Shown here: positions 44,759 to 53,172 of the stretch, piece after piece | How positions within the stretch are numbered: position 1 is the first letter of the stretch | Layout: every line of letters begins with the position of its first letter | NCBI RefSeq assembly: GCF_014207845.1 | Contig: NZ_JACHLC010000002.1 | Coordinates: 372,001 to 436,000, forward strand | Length of the DNA stretch: 64,000 bases | Origin: Chryseobacterium shigense | Lineage (GTDB): Bacteria > Bacteroidota > Bacteroidia > Flavobacteriales > Weeksellaceae | Reading direction: 5' to 3' | Program-made: the position numbers and the translations under genes | Notes under the pieces: model-generated | What the model was told of the DNA's origin: nothing | Databases searched by the model: none | What the model saw: the letters and a program-made list of their open reading frames with translations, nothing else

Positions 44759-45112
44759 ATTCATTTGGGAATTTAGTTTTCGCACCCAGGCCAATCAGCA
44801 TTCCAAAATACTTTTATCAAAAAAAGATAAATAAAGTTCTATGCTTATTCTGAAGCATGGTGAACGGTTTATGATTCAAGTGTTATTGAAGAAGATATGA
44901 ATTCTTATTTCACAAAATTTAAAAATCTGGGCAAGCGTTTTTAGGATATGATAAAAAACAGAGAAAAATTTTCACTAATTTGATGATTTGAAATGCATTG
45001 AATAACAAATTATAATATCTTTGCGCACTAATTAATTTGTATAAAATTAAATATGCTAAATTGCCGTTTTTAAAGACGCAAATATTTACCACGAATATAA
45101 TTATCAAGAGAT
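44759..45112. other. Intergenic region upstream of fabG
   Basis: 354 bases. A -7-like TATCTTTG (perfect TAnnTTTG) is at 45016-45023, about 90 bases before the fabG ATG; a TTTG lies 25 bases further up, wider than usual. No other feature seen. Confidence 0.45.
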
Positions 45113-45859
45113 ATGATGAAACTATTAGAAGGAAAAGTAGCACTAATTACCGGAGCTACAAGAGGAATCGGGAAGAAAATTGCTGAAATGTACGCTCAAC
45201 AGGGTGCAAAAGTAGCATTTACCTATGCCGGCTCTGTAGAAAAAGCTAAGGAATTGGAAGCAGCTTTAAGTTCTGTAACCCAGATCAAAGGATATCAGTC
45301 TGACGCATCAGATTATGATGCAGCCCAGAAGCTAATTGATGATGTAATGGAAGAGTTCGGAAAAATTGATATTCTGATCAACAATGCAGGAATTACCAGA
45401 GACAACCTGCTGTTGAGAATGTCCAGGGAAGACTGGGATCAGGTAATGAGAATCAATCTGGATTCTGTATTTAACCTTACAAAAGCGGTAATCAAGCCGA
45501 TGATGAAAGCTAAATCAGGATCTATTGTCAATATGACTTCTGTAGTTGGAATCAGCGGAAACGCAGGACAGTCCAACTATGCAGCTTCTAAAGCCGGAGT
45601 AATCGGGTTTACTAAATCTATTGCATTGGAATTAGGATCAAGAAATATCAGATGTAATGCAATTGCTCCGGGATTCACAGAAACTGAAATGACAGCGGAT
45701 CTGGATGAAAAAACGCTTCAGGCATGGAGAGAAAGAATCCCTATGAAAAGAGCAGGACAGACAAGCGATGTTGCCAATGCCTGTATATTCTTAGGAAGTG
45801 AAATGTCCTCTTACATTACAGGACAAACCCTGAACGTAGACGGCGGAATGCTGACTTAA
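45113..45859 (+). CDS. fabG: 3-oxoacyl-[acyl-carrier-protein] reductase
   Basis: 248 residues, classical SDR with TGATRGIGKK (about 14-23), NNAGITRDNLLLRM, YAASKAG and the C-terminal SYITGQTLNVDGGM, all typical of FabG. Reduces 3-oxoacyl-ACP with NADPH in fatty acid elongation. Monocistronic, with its own terminator. Confidence 0.95.
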   Translation: MMKLLEGKVALITGATRGIGKKIAEMYAQQGAKVAFTYAGSVEKAKELEAALSSVTQIKGYQSDASDYDAAQKLIDDVMEEFGKIDILINNAGITRDNLLLRMSREDWDQVMRINLDSVFNLTKAVIKPMMKAKSGSIVNMTSVVGISGNAGQSNYAASKAGVIGFTKSIALELGSRNIRCNAIAPGFTETEMTADLDEKTLQAWRERIPMKRAGQTSDVANACIFLGSEMSSYITGQTLNVDGGMLT

Positions 45860-45880
45860 AAATAAATCTGTTTACACTTA

Positions 45881-45917
45881 AAAACCGGCTGCACATCATT
45901 TGTACAGCCGGTTTTTA
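45881..45917 (+). terminator. Terminator of fabG
   Basis: Arms AAAACCGGCTG and CAGCCGGTTTT with a 13-base loop, followed by TATTT. Confidence 0.85.
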
Positions 45918-45985
45918 TTTATATAAGAATCAAAAAATCTGCTCGATCTGCAAAATCAGAGAGAACTTATCTTCCAATACATCCA

Positions 45986-47026
45986 TTAATCTTTAAATAT
46001 CTGGTTTTCCTGCTCCTGAACCCTGATAAAAGTAGTCCTTTTTGAAAGCTCCTTAAGCTTTGAAGCCCCTACATAAGTACATGTGGAACGTACACCACCC
46101 AAAATATCCTTTACCGTCTCCGAAACAGGGCCTTTATAAGCAGCTTTCACTGTTTTTCCTTCCGAAGCACGGTATTCTGCCACACCTCCGGAATGTTTAT
46201 CCATCGCAGTTTTAGAACTCATGCCATAAAATAAACGAAACTTTTTGCCGTTTTCTTCAATAATTTCACCACCGCTTTCATCATGTCCTGCGAACATCCC
46301 GCCCAGCATAACAAAATCTGCACCTCCTCCGAAAGCTTTGGCCACATCACCCGGAACTTTACAGCCTCCGTCAGCAATAATATGTCCGCCTAAACCATGT
46401 GCAGCATCAGAACATTCAATAATAGCTGAAAGCTGAGGATAACCGACACCGGTTTTTACTCTGGTTGTACACACCGAACCTGGCCCTATGCCTACTTTGA
46501 TGATGTCTGCACCTACCAAAAGGAGCTCTTCCACCATTTCTCCGGTTACCACATTTCCTGCCATAATGATCTTATCAGGAAAATTAGCCCTTGCTTTCTT
46601 CACAAATCCAACAAAATGTTCTGAATAACCGTTGGCTACATCTATGCAGAGAAATTCAATTTTTGGGTGCTTTTCGAGGATCAGGCGGAGTTTTTCCTCA
46701 TCAGCCTTTCCTGTACCTGTACTTAATGCGATATACTGATAGATGCTTTCAGGCTGACTGTCCAGAAACTGGCTCCATTCTTCAGGGGTGTAATGCTTGT
46801 GAATGGCTGTAATAATTTTATCTTTCGCCAATTCTACTGCCATTTCAAAAGTTCCTACGGTATCCATATTGGCAGCGATCAGGGGAACGCCTCTCCATTT
46901 CTTTTTGGTGTGCCTGAAAGTGAATTCCCTTTCAAGGTCAACTTCCGAACGGGATTTTAATGTAGAACGTTTGGGGCGGAACATTACATCTTTGAACCCG
47001 AGCTTTATATCATATTCTATTCTCAT
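45986..47026 (-). CDS. guaC: GMP reductase
   Basis: 346 residues, IMPDH/GMPR barrel without CBS insert. Catalytic loop [20 protein letters not shown], the IADGGCK segment and [13 protein letters not shown] distinguish GMP reductase from IMPDH. Converts GMP to IMP and ammonia with NADPH. Monocistronic. Confidence 0.95.
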   Translation of the reverse strand: MRIEYDIKLGFKDVMFRPKRSTLKSRSEVDLEREFTFRHTKKKWRGVPLIAANMDTVGTFEMAVELAKDKIITAIHKHYTPEEWSQFLDSQPESIYQYIALSTGTGKADEEKLRLILEKHPKIEFLCIDVANGYSEHFVGFVKKARANFPDKIIMAGNVVTGEMVEELLLVGADIIKVGIGPGSVCTTRVKTGVGYPQLSAIIECSDAAHGLGGHIIADGGCKVPGDVAKAFGGGADFVMLGGMFAGHDESGGEIIEENGKKFRLFYGMSSKTAMDKHSGGVAEYRASEGKTVKAAYKGPVSETVKDILGGVRSTCTYVGASKLKELSKRTTFIRVQEQENQIFKD

Positions 47027-47221
47027 AATCTGGAAAATTAATAAGAATAAATTTAGGGAAAAGTTTTAAGGAAAAATGGAAAAGAAAGGGTTTTATAAGT
47101 TTTTTAACCTGAATATGGATTAGGCTGGAAGAAAGAAGCTGGGAGAAGGAATTTTCTGAAAATATGTAGGCAAATCAGGGGTTAAATACCGGGTCTATTA
47201 AGATAAGAAAAAGGCGCAAAA

Positions 47222-47887
47222 TTATCTTTTCATGCCCCATAAGTTTATTTTTCCTCTGTGCATAAAGCCCAGCTTTTCATACAATACTTTAGCTCCCGTA
47301 TTACTTTCCGCAACATGCAGAAAAGGAGTTTTTCCGTCTTCAAAGATCTTTCCTGAAACAAAAGTTACCAGCTGTTTAGCCAGGCCTTTTCCCAGATGGT
47401 TCGTATCTGTAATTACGGCACTTACTTCCGTCATATCATTCATCTGCATTCTTTCACCTGTGACAGCCACTAATTTTCTGTCCTTAAAAATCCCGAAATA
47501 GCGCCCCAATTCCGGAGTCCTGGGTTTAAAATAGTGAGGATAGAACTTCATAACAAATTCCAGAAGCTCATCCTGATTTTCGTCTTTCAGTTCAATAATT
47601 TCTTCTGTAAGATCCATTTGAACTGGATTTTCCAGAATATACTGATCACATACAAGTAATGACAGATCAGTTTTTAGATTTCCCGGATCAGGTTTAGCCC
47701 CGAAAATCAGAAAATCATTACAGATTTCTGCATAATCAGTGATGTCTTTTTCTTTTGAAACTATAGCTGCACCACCGAAAGAAGCTACTTCAGGGTTATA
47801 GAATTTCGTGTCCCCAAAATTAAAGCAGAACTTTTCATGATATTCATTAAGTGAATGGTAAACAGGATTGTCTAGCTTTTCGTACAT
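47222..47887 (-). CDS. GNAT family N-acetyltransferase
   Basis: 221 residues. The C-terminal 110 residues fit GNAT of FR47 type: GIFKDRKLVAVTGERM, VSAVITDTNHLGKGLAKQL (acetyl-CoA loop with GxGxA spacing relaxed), LHVAESNTGAKVLYEKLGF. The N-terminal half is an unrecognised extension. The start overlaps the surE stop by one base (TGATG), so it is cotranscribed. Substrate unknown. Confidence 0.85.
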   Translation of the reverse strand: MYEKLDNPVYHSLNEYHEKFCFNFGDTKFYNPEVASFGGAAIVSKEKDITDYAEICNDFLIFGAKPDPGNLKTDLSLLVCDQYILENPVQMDLTEEIIELKDENQDELLEFVMKFYPHYFKPRTPELGRYFGIFKDRKLVAVTGERMQMNDMTEVSAVITDTNHLGKGLAKQLVTFVSGKIFEDGKTPFLHVAESNTGAKVLYEKLGFMHRGKINLWGMKR

Positions 47888-48657
47888 CAGTCGAAATTCA
47901 TTACTTCTTCAAGCGTTTTCATATATTCATAAGCTGTAAGATCGAATTTTACAGGGACAATTGAAATATATCCGTTAGCGAGAGCCGTTTCATCAGCATC
48001 TTCAGAATCATCCATATTGTTGAAATACCCGGTCAGCCAGTAATATTTTTTTCCGTGGGGATTTACTCTTTCATCAAAGCTTTCTTCCCATTTTGCGTTG
48101 GCCTGTTTGCATACTTTTACGCCTTTGATTTCTCCTGTGGTTAGCTTAGGAATATTAACATTCAATACGATTCCTTTTGGCATTGGGTTTTCAAGAGTTC
48201 TTCTTACAATATTCTGTATATGTTGTTTTGCCTGGGTAAAATCGGCTTCCCAGCTGAAATCAAGAAGAGAAAATCCGATGGCAGGAATTCCTTCCACACC
48301 TGCTTCTACAGCTGCCGACATAGTCCCTGAATAAATCACGTTAATTGAAGAATTAGCCCCATGATTAATCCCCGAAACTACAATGTCCGGTCTTCTTGTA
48401 AGAATCTTGTCAAGAGCCATTTTCACACAGTCTACAGGGGTGCCGCTGCATGAAAAGTCAGTTTGCGGACCGTCAAGAGTTACTTCTTCGTAGCTTAATG
48501 TGGAATTGATTGTAATAGCGTGGCCTTTTCCACTTTGAGGAGAGTTGGGTGCAACAACTATAACTTCTCCTATTTCGTTCATGAATTGTATAAGGTTTCT
48601 GATACCAGGTGCGGTGATTCCATCGTCATTAGTTACCAGAATAAGTGGTCTTTCCAT
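47887..48657 (-). CDS. surE: 5'/3'-nucleotidase SurE
   Basis: 256 residues. VTNDDGITAPGI with the two metal Asp residues (9-20), PNSPQSGKGHAIT, SGINHGANSSINVIYSGTMSAA are diagnostic. Removes phosphate from nucleoside monophosphates in the cytosol. First gene of a two-gene operon with a GNAT gene. Confidence 0.95.
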   Translation of the reverse strand: MERPLILVTNDDGITAPGIRNLIQFMNEIGEVIVVAPNSPQSGKGHAITINSTLSYEEVTLDGPQTDFSCSGTPVDCVKMALDKILTRRPDIVVSGINHGANSSINVIYSGTMSAAVEAGVEGIPAIGFSLLDFSWEADFTQAKQHIQNIVRRTLENPMPKGIVLNVNIPKLTTGEIKGVKVCKQANAKWEESFDERVNPHGKKYYWLTGYFNNMDDSEDADETALANGYISIVPVKFDLTAYEYMKTLEEVMNFD

Positions 48658-48993
48658 AAAATATTTTAATTTTTACAAATATACAATGTCAATTGTTCAT
48701 ATTGTAATTTTATCTTTTTTAAAAAACCTTTCTAAAAAAATAATTTCTCTTTTTAACACGACGAGTTCTGTCGTTTTCTTAATGGATATTTGCCCTAGAA
48801 AAAAAAACAGAAAATGCAAAATGATATTAAAAAGTAGAGTGGATATCCATTAGATAAGACACCATCTTAAAAAATAAAGCTAAATCTTCGAAAGGAGTAT
48901 ACTAAAAATAAACTTTTCAAAAATCTAAACAAACTGCTGAAGGTGAGAAGTGATAATCAAGCCTGCAGCATACAATTAAACAAATTTACGAAA
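48658..48993. other. AT-rich intergenic region at the edge of a mobile-element scar
   Basis: 336 bases without a gene. A perfect 10-base inverted repeat TAATGGATAT / ATATCCATTA occurs at 48780-48789 and 48843-48852, 53 bases apart. A short weak hairpin ACGAC/GTCGT lies at 48758-48774. No known promoter or RNA recognised. Confidence 0.4.
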
Positions 48994-49818
48994 ATGAAAT
49001 CAAAAGACGAATTAAAACAATTATTTGAAAACGGAGACAAACCCATACAAGAAAATTTTTGGGATTGGCAAGATTCCTATTGGCATAAAGAAGAAAAATT
49101 ACCCTTAGAACAGGTCAATTATGATTTTTCACAAAAGGCGGATCTGGTAGACGGAAAAGTTCCTGCTTCCCAGCTTCCAGGTTATGTTGATGATATATTG
49201 GAATTTACAAATTTAGCAACTTTTCCAATTACAGGTGAGCAAGGAAAATTATATATGGCTTTAGATACGAATAAGTTATATAGATGGAGTGGTTCAATTT
49301 ATGTAGATGTTACTCAACTGTCTAATTTGCAAAATGTTATGAATAATGGAAGCCATGCTACTTTACAAAATTCTAATTATTTATCTCAATCAGATTTTGA
49401 CTCTTCCGGTATTCAATTTTTTGCCAACAGAACCAATGGAGTTTATGAATGGGGACAAATAACAGCTTCTGCAGGTAACGTTGTCTTAATGACAGGAGAC
49501 AATAATTCAGGAAGTGGATTTGGGTATGGGGTATATGCAACAAATACTGATGGTTTACTCATATTTCCTAAAGAATTAAAAGCAGACTCATCTTTTACAA
49601 AAATATTAGTATCCAAACCTGATGGAACCATTGGACTAACAGATATTTCAAATACACAGGATAGTTTACAAACTGTTGTGGATAAAGGAAATACATCTAA
49701 TAAAGATATTGAGATTTCATCTTCAACAAAAGGTCTTATTTTACACTCACCAAATGGAAGCAGATATAAAATATCAGTAAACAATTCAGGAGACTTAATA
49801 ACAACTTTAATCCCTTAA
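48994..49818 (+). CDS. Orphan phage tail-fibre-like protein
   Basis: About 274 residues from the ATG giving MKSKDELKQLFENGDKP; a longer in-frame start at 48943 is less likely. The N-terminal segment FWDWQDSYWHKEE...KVPASQLPGYVDDILEF is a pattern I know from Bacteroidota phage tail-fibre and appendage proteins, followed by a Gly/Asn/Ser-rich beta region (NNGSHATLQNSNYL) typical of trimeric fibres. No signal peptide. There are no other phage genes nearby, so it is a leftover or a stand-alone adopted gene. Function uncertain. Confidence 0.6.
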   Translation: MKSKDELKQLFENGDKPIQENFWDWQDSYWHKEEKLPLEQVNYDFSQKADLVDGKVPASQLPGYVDDILEFTNLATFPITGEQGKLYMALDTNKLYRWSGSIYVDVTQLSNLQNVMNNGSHATLQNSNYLSQSDFDSSGIQFFANRTNGVYEWGQITASAGNVVLMTGDNNSGSGFGYGVYATNTDGLLIFPKELKADSSFTKILVSKPDGTIGLTDISNTQDSLQTVVDKGNTSNKDIEISSSTKGLILHSPNGSRYKISVNNSGDLITTLIP

Positions 49819-49874
49819 TTTGGGGTTGCTCCCTTTGTTGCGGTAAAATTCTTATACTCTTTATTTTTAAGAAT

Positions 49875-50051
49875 ATGAAAAGATCAGAAAAAAATTAAAG
49901 CTTAGTGTTTAAGGTTCAGGCAGTATATTTAAGTGGGCAGCGAGGCAATGTATCTTCGCTAGCTCAGGAATTGGGGATCTGCAGAGAAAGTCTGGTCAAT
50001 TTGATAAAACTTCACAAAGAAAAAGAATACGCGAGTGAGTTTCTTGTCTAA
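49875..50051 (+). pseudogene. Decayed IS3-type transposase OrfA fragment
   Basis: The frame from ATG 49875 reads MKRSEKN, then an in-frame TAA, then SLVFKVQAVYLSGQRGNVSS and LAQELGICRESLVNLIKLHK before a TAA at 50049. This is the helix-turn-helix of IS3-family OrfA proteins. The family normally has Trp where this copy has Leu in LVNLIKLH. OrfB and clear terminal inverted repeats are absent, so the element is dead. Confidence 0.75.
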
Positions 50052-50264
50052 TTGTGAAATAACGATATTTTTTGCATCATTATTCCATGTGTAGACGCTA
50101 TTTACAAAAATGAATCACTATTCCATTGTATTTCTTTTAACAAAAAAACTCAAAACTGTCCGATAATTATAAATAAGGTATTAAATTTGATAGTTTGTAA
50201 CAGCGAATTAATTGCTGCTACTAATTATAGTACATTTTTAAAAATTAATAAATAAAGACCGTTT

Positions 50265-52394
50265 ATGTGGAAAAATTTCAAACTGAATAAATTTTTACTC
50301 CTGATTCCATTAACAAGTCTAATGTTTTGTTTCAACTCGCCAAAAAATGACGATGAAAAGATGCAGACGATTATGGTGAGCGTAAAGAATACACTCTCTT
50401 ATTTACATTACAGCCCGAAACCCATCAATGATGCCTATTCCAAGGACGTTTATAAACATTATTTCGAGTTGGTAGACCCTGCAAAAAGATATTTTCTGCA
50501 ATCTGATATGGATGAATTCAGCAAGCATGAAACAAAGCTTGACGACTATATCAGCCAGGGCGATCTCACATTCTATAAACTTACCATCGACAGGCTGTAC
50601 CAGAGAGTAGATGAAATAGACAAGATCACTCAGGATATCTTCAGCAAGCCCATCAACCTTCAGGAAGATGAAACATTAACTCTCGAGCCTAAGCTTAAAA
50701 AAGTACCGGCAAACAAGCAGGAACAGTATAACGAATGGAGAAAGTATATTAAATACAATATTCTTCAGGAAGTTGAATCTATGAACAGCAAAGAAGAAGC
50801 TCAGAAAGAGAAAAAAGACTCTGTTCAGAAATATAAGCTGAAAGATACCATTAAATATCAGCCGCTTAGCCAGGACCAGAAAATCAAAAAAGCAACAGAC
50901 GAGGTAAAAGACCTTGTAAAAGATACCTTCACAAGATTCAAGAAGAGAAAGAAAATGGATTGGTTTACCGTGTATATGAATGCATATACCGAAGTATTCG
51001 ATCCGCATACCAACTACTATTCTCCAAAAGACAAAGAAGATTTTGATACCCAGTTTACCGGAAAAGTAATAGGCATCGGGGCCCTTATCCAGGAGAAAAA
51101 AGGAAATCTTTTCCTGGGAGCTTTAACGATTGGTGCACCTGCGTGGAAATCTAAGCAGCTTTCAGAAGGCGACAAGATTCTAAAAGTAAAATCTAAACCG
51201 AAAGAAGATGCTGTAAACGTAGTGGGAATGCTTTCAGATGAAGCCGTAAGACTCATCAGAGGAGAAAAAGGAACACCGGTAACCCTTACAGTTCAGAAAA
51301 AAGACGGAACTATCAAAGACGTAACCATGATCCGTGAAGAAGTAGCTATTGAAGACACATTCGCAAGAAGTATTGTAGTGAACTCTCCAAACGGGAAAAA
51401 ATACGGATTCATCAACCTTCCGAGCTTTAATGCTGATTTTGAGGATTCTAAAGGAAGAAATGCTTCTGATGACATCAAAAACGAAATCATTAAGCTTAAA
51501 GGACAAAATATTGAAGGAATCGTTCTTGACCTTAGAAATAACGGAGGAGGATCGTTAACTGAAGTAGGTGATATCATGGGACTTTTCATGGATGCAGGCC
51601 CTTATGTACAGGTGAAAGACGGAAACGGAAAGATCCAGACTTTAAAGAACAAAAATGAAACCCCGATCTGGACAGGCCCGCTGGTAATTATGCAGAACGA
51701 ACTTTCAGCTTCAGCTTCAGAGATTCTGGCCGGTGTAATGCAGGATTATGGAAGAGCCATGATTATCGGTTCTCCACAGTCTTTCGGAAAAGGAACCGTG
51801 CAGACATTTGTAGATCTGAACAGATTCTTAAATACCGAAGACGATTTCGGATCTTTAAAGCTGACGATTCAGAAATTCTACAGAATCACAGGAGAATCTA
51901 CCCAGAGAAAAGGAATTGTTTCTGACATTCAGATGAAAGACTTCTTTACCTACGCTGAAGTAGGAGAGAGATATGATGATTATGCCTTAGCCTGGGATAA
52001 AATTCCTGGGACTAATTTCCAGAAACTGAACTATTTCAATATCCAGGCCCTTGAAAAAGCAAGCGCAGACAGAATGGCTAAAAACAGCAACTATCAGCTA
52101 CTGCTTGAATCTGCCCAATGGAGAGAAAAACTGGATAAAGAAGAAAATATAACGCTTAACGTCAATAAATTCAATGAACTGATGAAACAGAGAAAAGCTC
52201 AGATCGAGAAATTCAAAGCATTAACCAAATTTGAAAACGGGCTGAAGTTTATGATGTATCCGGGTGAAATTGAAAGAGAGAAAAAAGACGAAGCTTTCAA
52301 GAAAAAATCTGAAATGTGGATCAAAAACCTTAAAAAAGATCCATACTTACAGGAAGCAATGAACATCGTTTCCGATATGGGAGCTAAATCATAA
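50265..52394 (+). CDS. Carboxy-terminal processing protease (Tsp/Prc, S41A)
   Basis: 709 residues. An N-terminal hydrophobic signal (about 9-23) has a possible lipobox (LMFC). A helical N-terminal domain, a PDZ domain (about 240-340), and an S41 catalytic domain follow, with the Ser in ELSASASEI and the Lys in SFGKGTVQ. The C-terminal DUF3340-type helical region (about 560-700) is present. Degrades or trims periplasmic proteins from their C-termini. A strong terminator follows. Confidence 0.92.
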   Translation: MWKNFKLNKFLLLIPLTSLMFCFNSPKNDDEKMQTIMVSVKNTLSYLHYSPKPINDAYSKDVYKHYFELVDPAKRYFLQSDMDEFSKHETKLDDYISQGDLTFYKLTIDRLYQRVDEIDKITQDIFSKPINLQEDETLTLEPKLKKVPANKQEQYNEWRKYIKYNILQEVESMNSKEEAQKEKKDSVQKYKLKDTIKYQPLSQDQKIKKATDEVKDLVKDTFTRFKKRKKMDWFTVYMNAYTEVFDPHTNYYSPKDKEDFDTQFTGKVIGIGALIQEKKGNLFLGALTIGAPAWKSKQLSEGDKILKVKSKPKEDAVNVVGMLSDEAVRLIRGEKGTPVTLTVQKKDGTIKDVTMIREEVAIEDTFARSIVVNSPNGKKYGFINLPSFNADFEDSKGRNASDDIKNEIIKLKGQNIEGIVLDLRNNGGGSLTEVGDIMGLFMDAGPYVQVKDGNGKIQTLKNKNETPIWTGPLVIMQNELSASASEILAGVMQDYGRAMIIGSPQSFGKGTVQTFVDLNRFLNTEDDFGSLKLTIQKFYRITGESTQRKGIVSDIQMKDFFTYAEVGERYDDYALAWDKIPGTNFQKLNYFNIQALEKASADRMAKNSNYQLLLESAQWREKLDKEENITLNVNKFNELMKQRKAQIEKFKALTKFENGLKFMMYPGEIEREKKDEAFKKKSEMWIKNLKKDPYLQEAMNIVSDMGAKS

Positions 52395-52400
52395 AATAAA

Positions 52401-52433
52401 AAAACCGCTGATCTCGATCAGCGGTTTTTTTTA
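52401..52433. terminator. Bidirectional terminator between prc-like gene and sodC
   Basis: Perfect 12-base arms AAAACCGCTGAT / ATCAGCGGTTTT with loop CTCG and T/A runs on both sides. Confidence 0.92.
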
Positions 52434-52446
52434 TTACAATAAGGAA

Positions 52447-52950
52447 TTATTTAATTTCTACACAACCCACTCTTCCTCCGGCATTTCCGGTTGGCTGCGT
52501 ATGGAAATCATCCGCAGAAGCATGTACAATAAGCCCTTTCCCGATGATGTTTTTCGATTCATCTGTACACCCTAAGCACCATTTATTCGTTTTGAAAGTA
52601 AGTACAGCCTTTCCGGATGCATCAGCAGTCAGGTTTCCTATATCTCCCATGTGGAAATGCTCCGCACCCCATTTTCCGTGGTCGTCTTTAGCCGGATTCC
52701 AGTGCCCGCCGGTAGAAGTTCCATCAGCTGCAGAACAGTCTCCTTTTTCGTGGATATGTACCGCATGGATGCCGGGAGTAAGATTCGTAACTTCAAGTTT
52801 CATGGTTACTTCTTCTCCTTTCTGGGTAAACTTTGCCGTTCCGCCCGTCTGTGTTCCGCTCTTAGCGTTAACCGTGTACGTTTTTGTTGTGCAGCATGAA
52901 GCCGCTAAAAATGCACACCCCGCCAGTAATGCTAATGTTTGTCCTTTCAT
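52447..52950 (-). CDS. sodC: Copper/zinc superoxide dismutase, lipoprotein
   Basis: 167 residues from the ATG giving MKGQTLALLAG; the open frame extends to 52995 but that adds an unlikely 15-residue leader. A lipoprotein signal ends at LAASC. Metal ligands: HAVHIHEKG, HWNPAKDDHGKWGAEHFHMGD, and the VHASADDFHTQPTGNAGGRVGC loop with the active-site Arg and disulphide Cys. Removes periplasmic superoxide. Confidence 0.93.
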   Translation of the reverse strand: MKGQTLALLAGCAFLAASCCTTKTYTVNAKSGTQTGGTAKFTQKGEEVTMKLEVTNLTPGIHAVHIHEKGDCSAADGTSTGGHWNPAKDDHGKWGAEHFHMGDIGNLTADASGKAVLTFKTNKWCLGCTDESKNIIGKGLIVHASADDFHTQPTGNAGGRVGCVEIK

Positions 52951-53172
52951 TTTTAAATGATTTAAAGTGATTTTAACGATAAATTTATAAAACATTTTCC
53001 AAAGCAGTTTATGATTTCAATCCTTTTTTCAGAACAGGTGTGTATGACAAGAGAAATATAACAGATATTTACTGCATTAATTTTCCATTCAGAAGCCGAA
53101 GTATACCTTTCAGTAAAATTTATTGTAAAAAAAGGCATATTCCGTATTATTTTTGAACCGAAAATTAAATCC

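Noticed and set aside
52951..52995. Longer N-terminus for SodC
   Set aside because: The internal ATG gives a proper lipoprotein signal; the extension would place 15 mixed residues before it.
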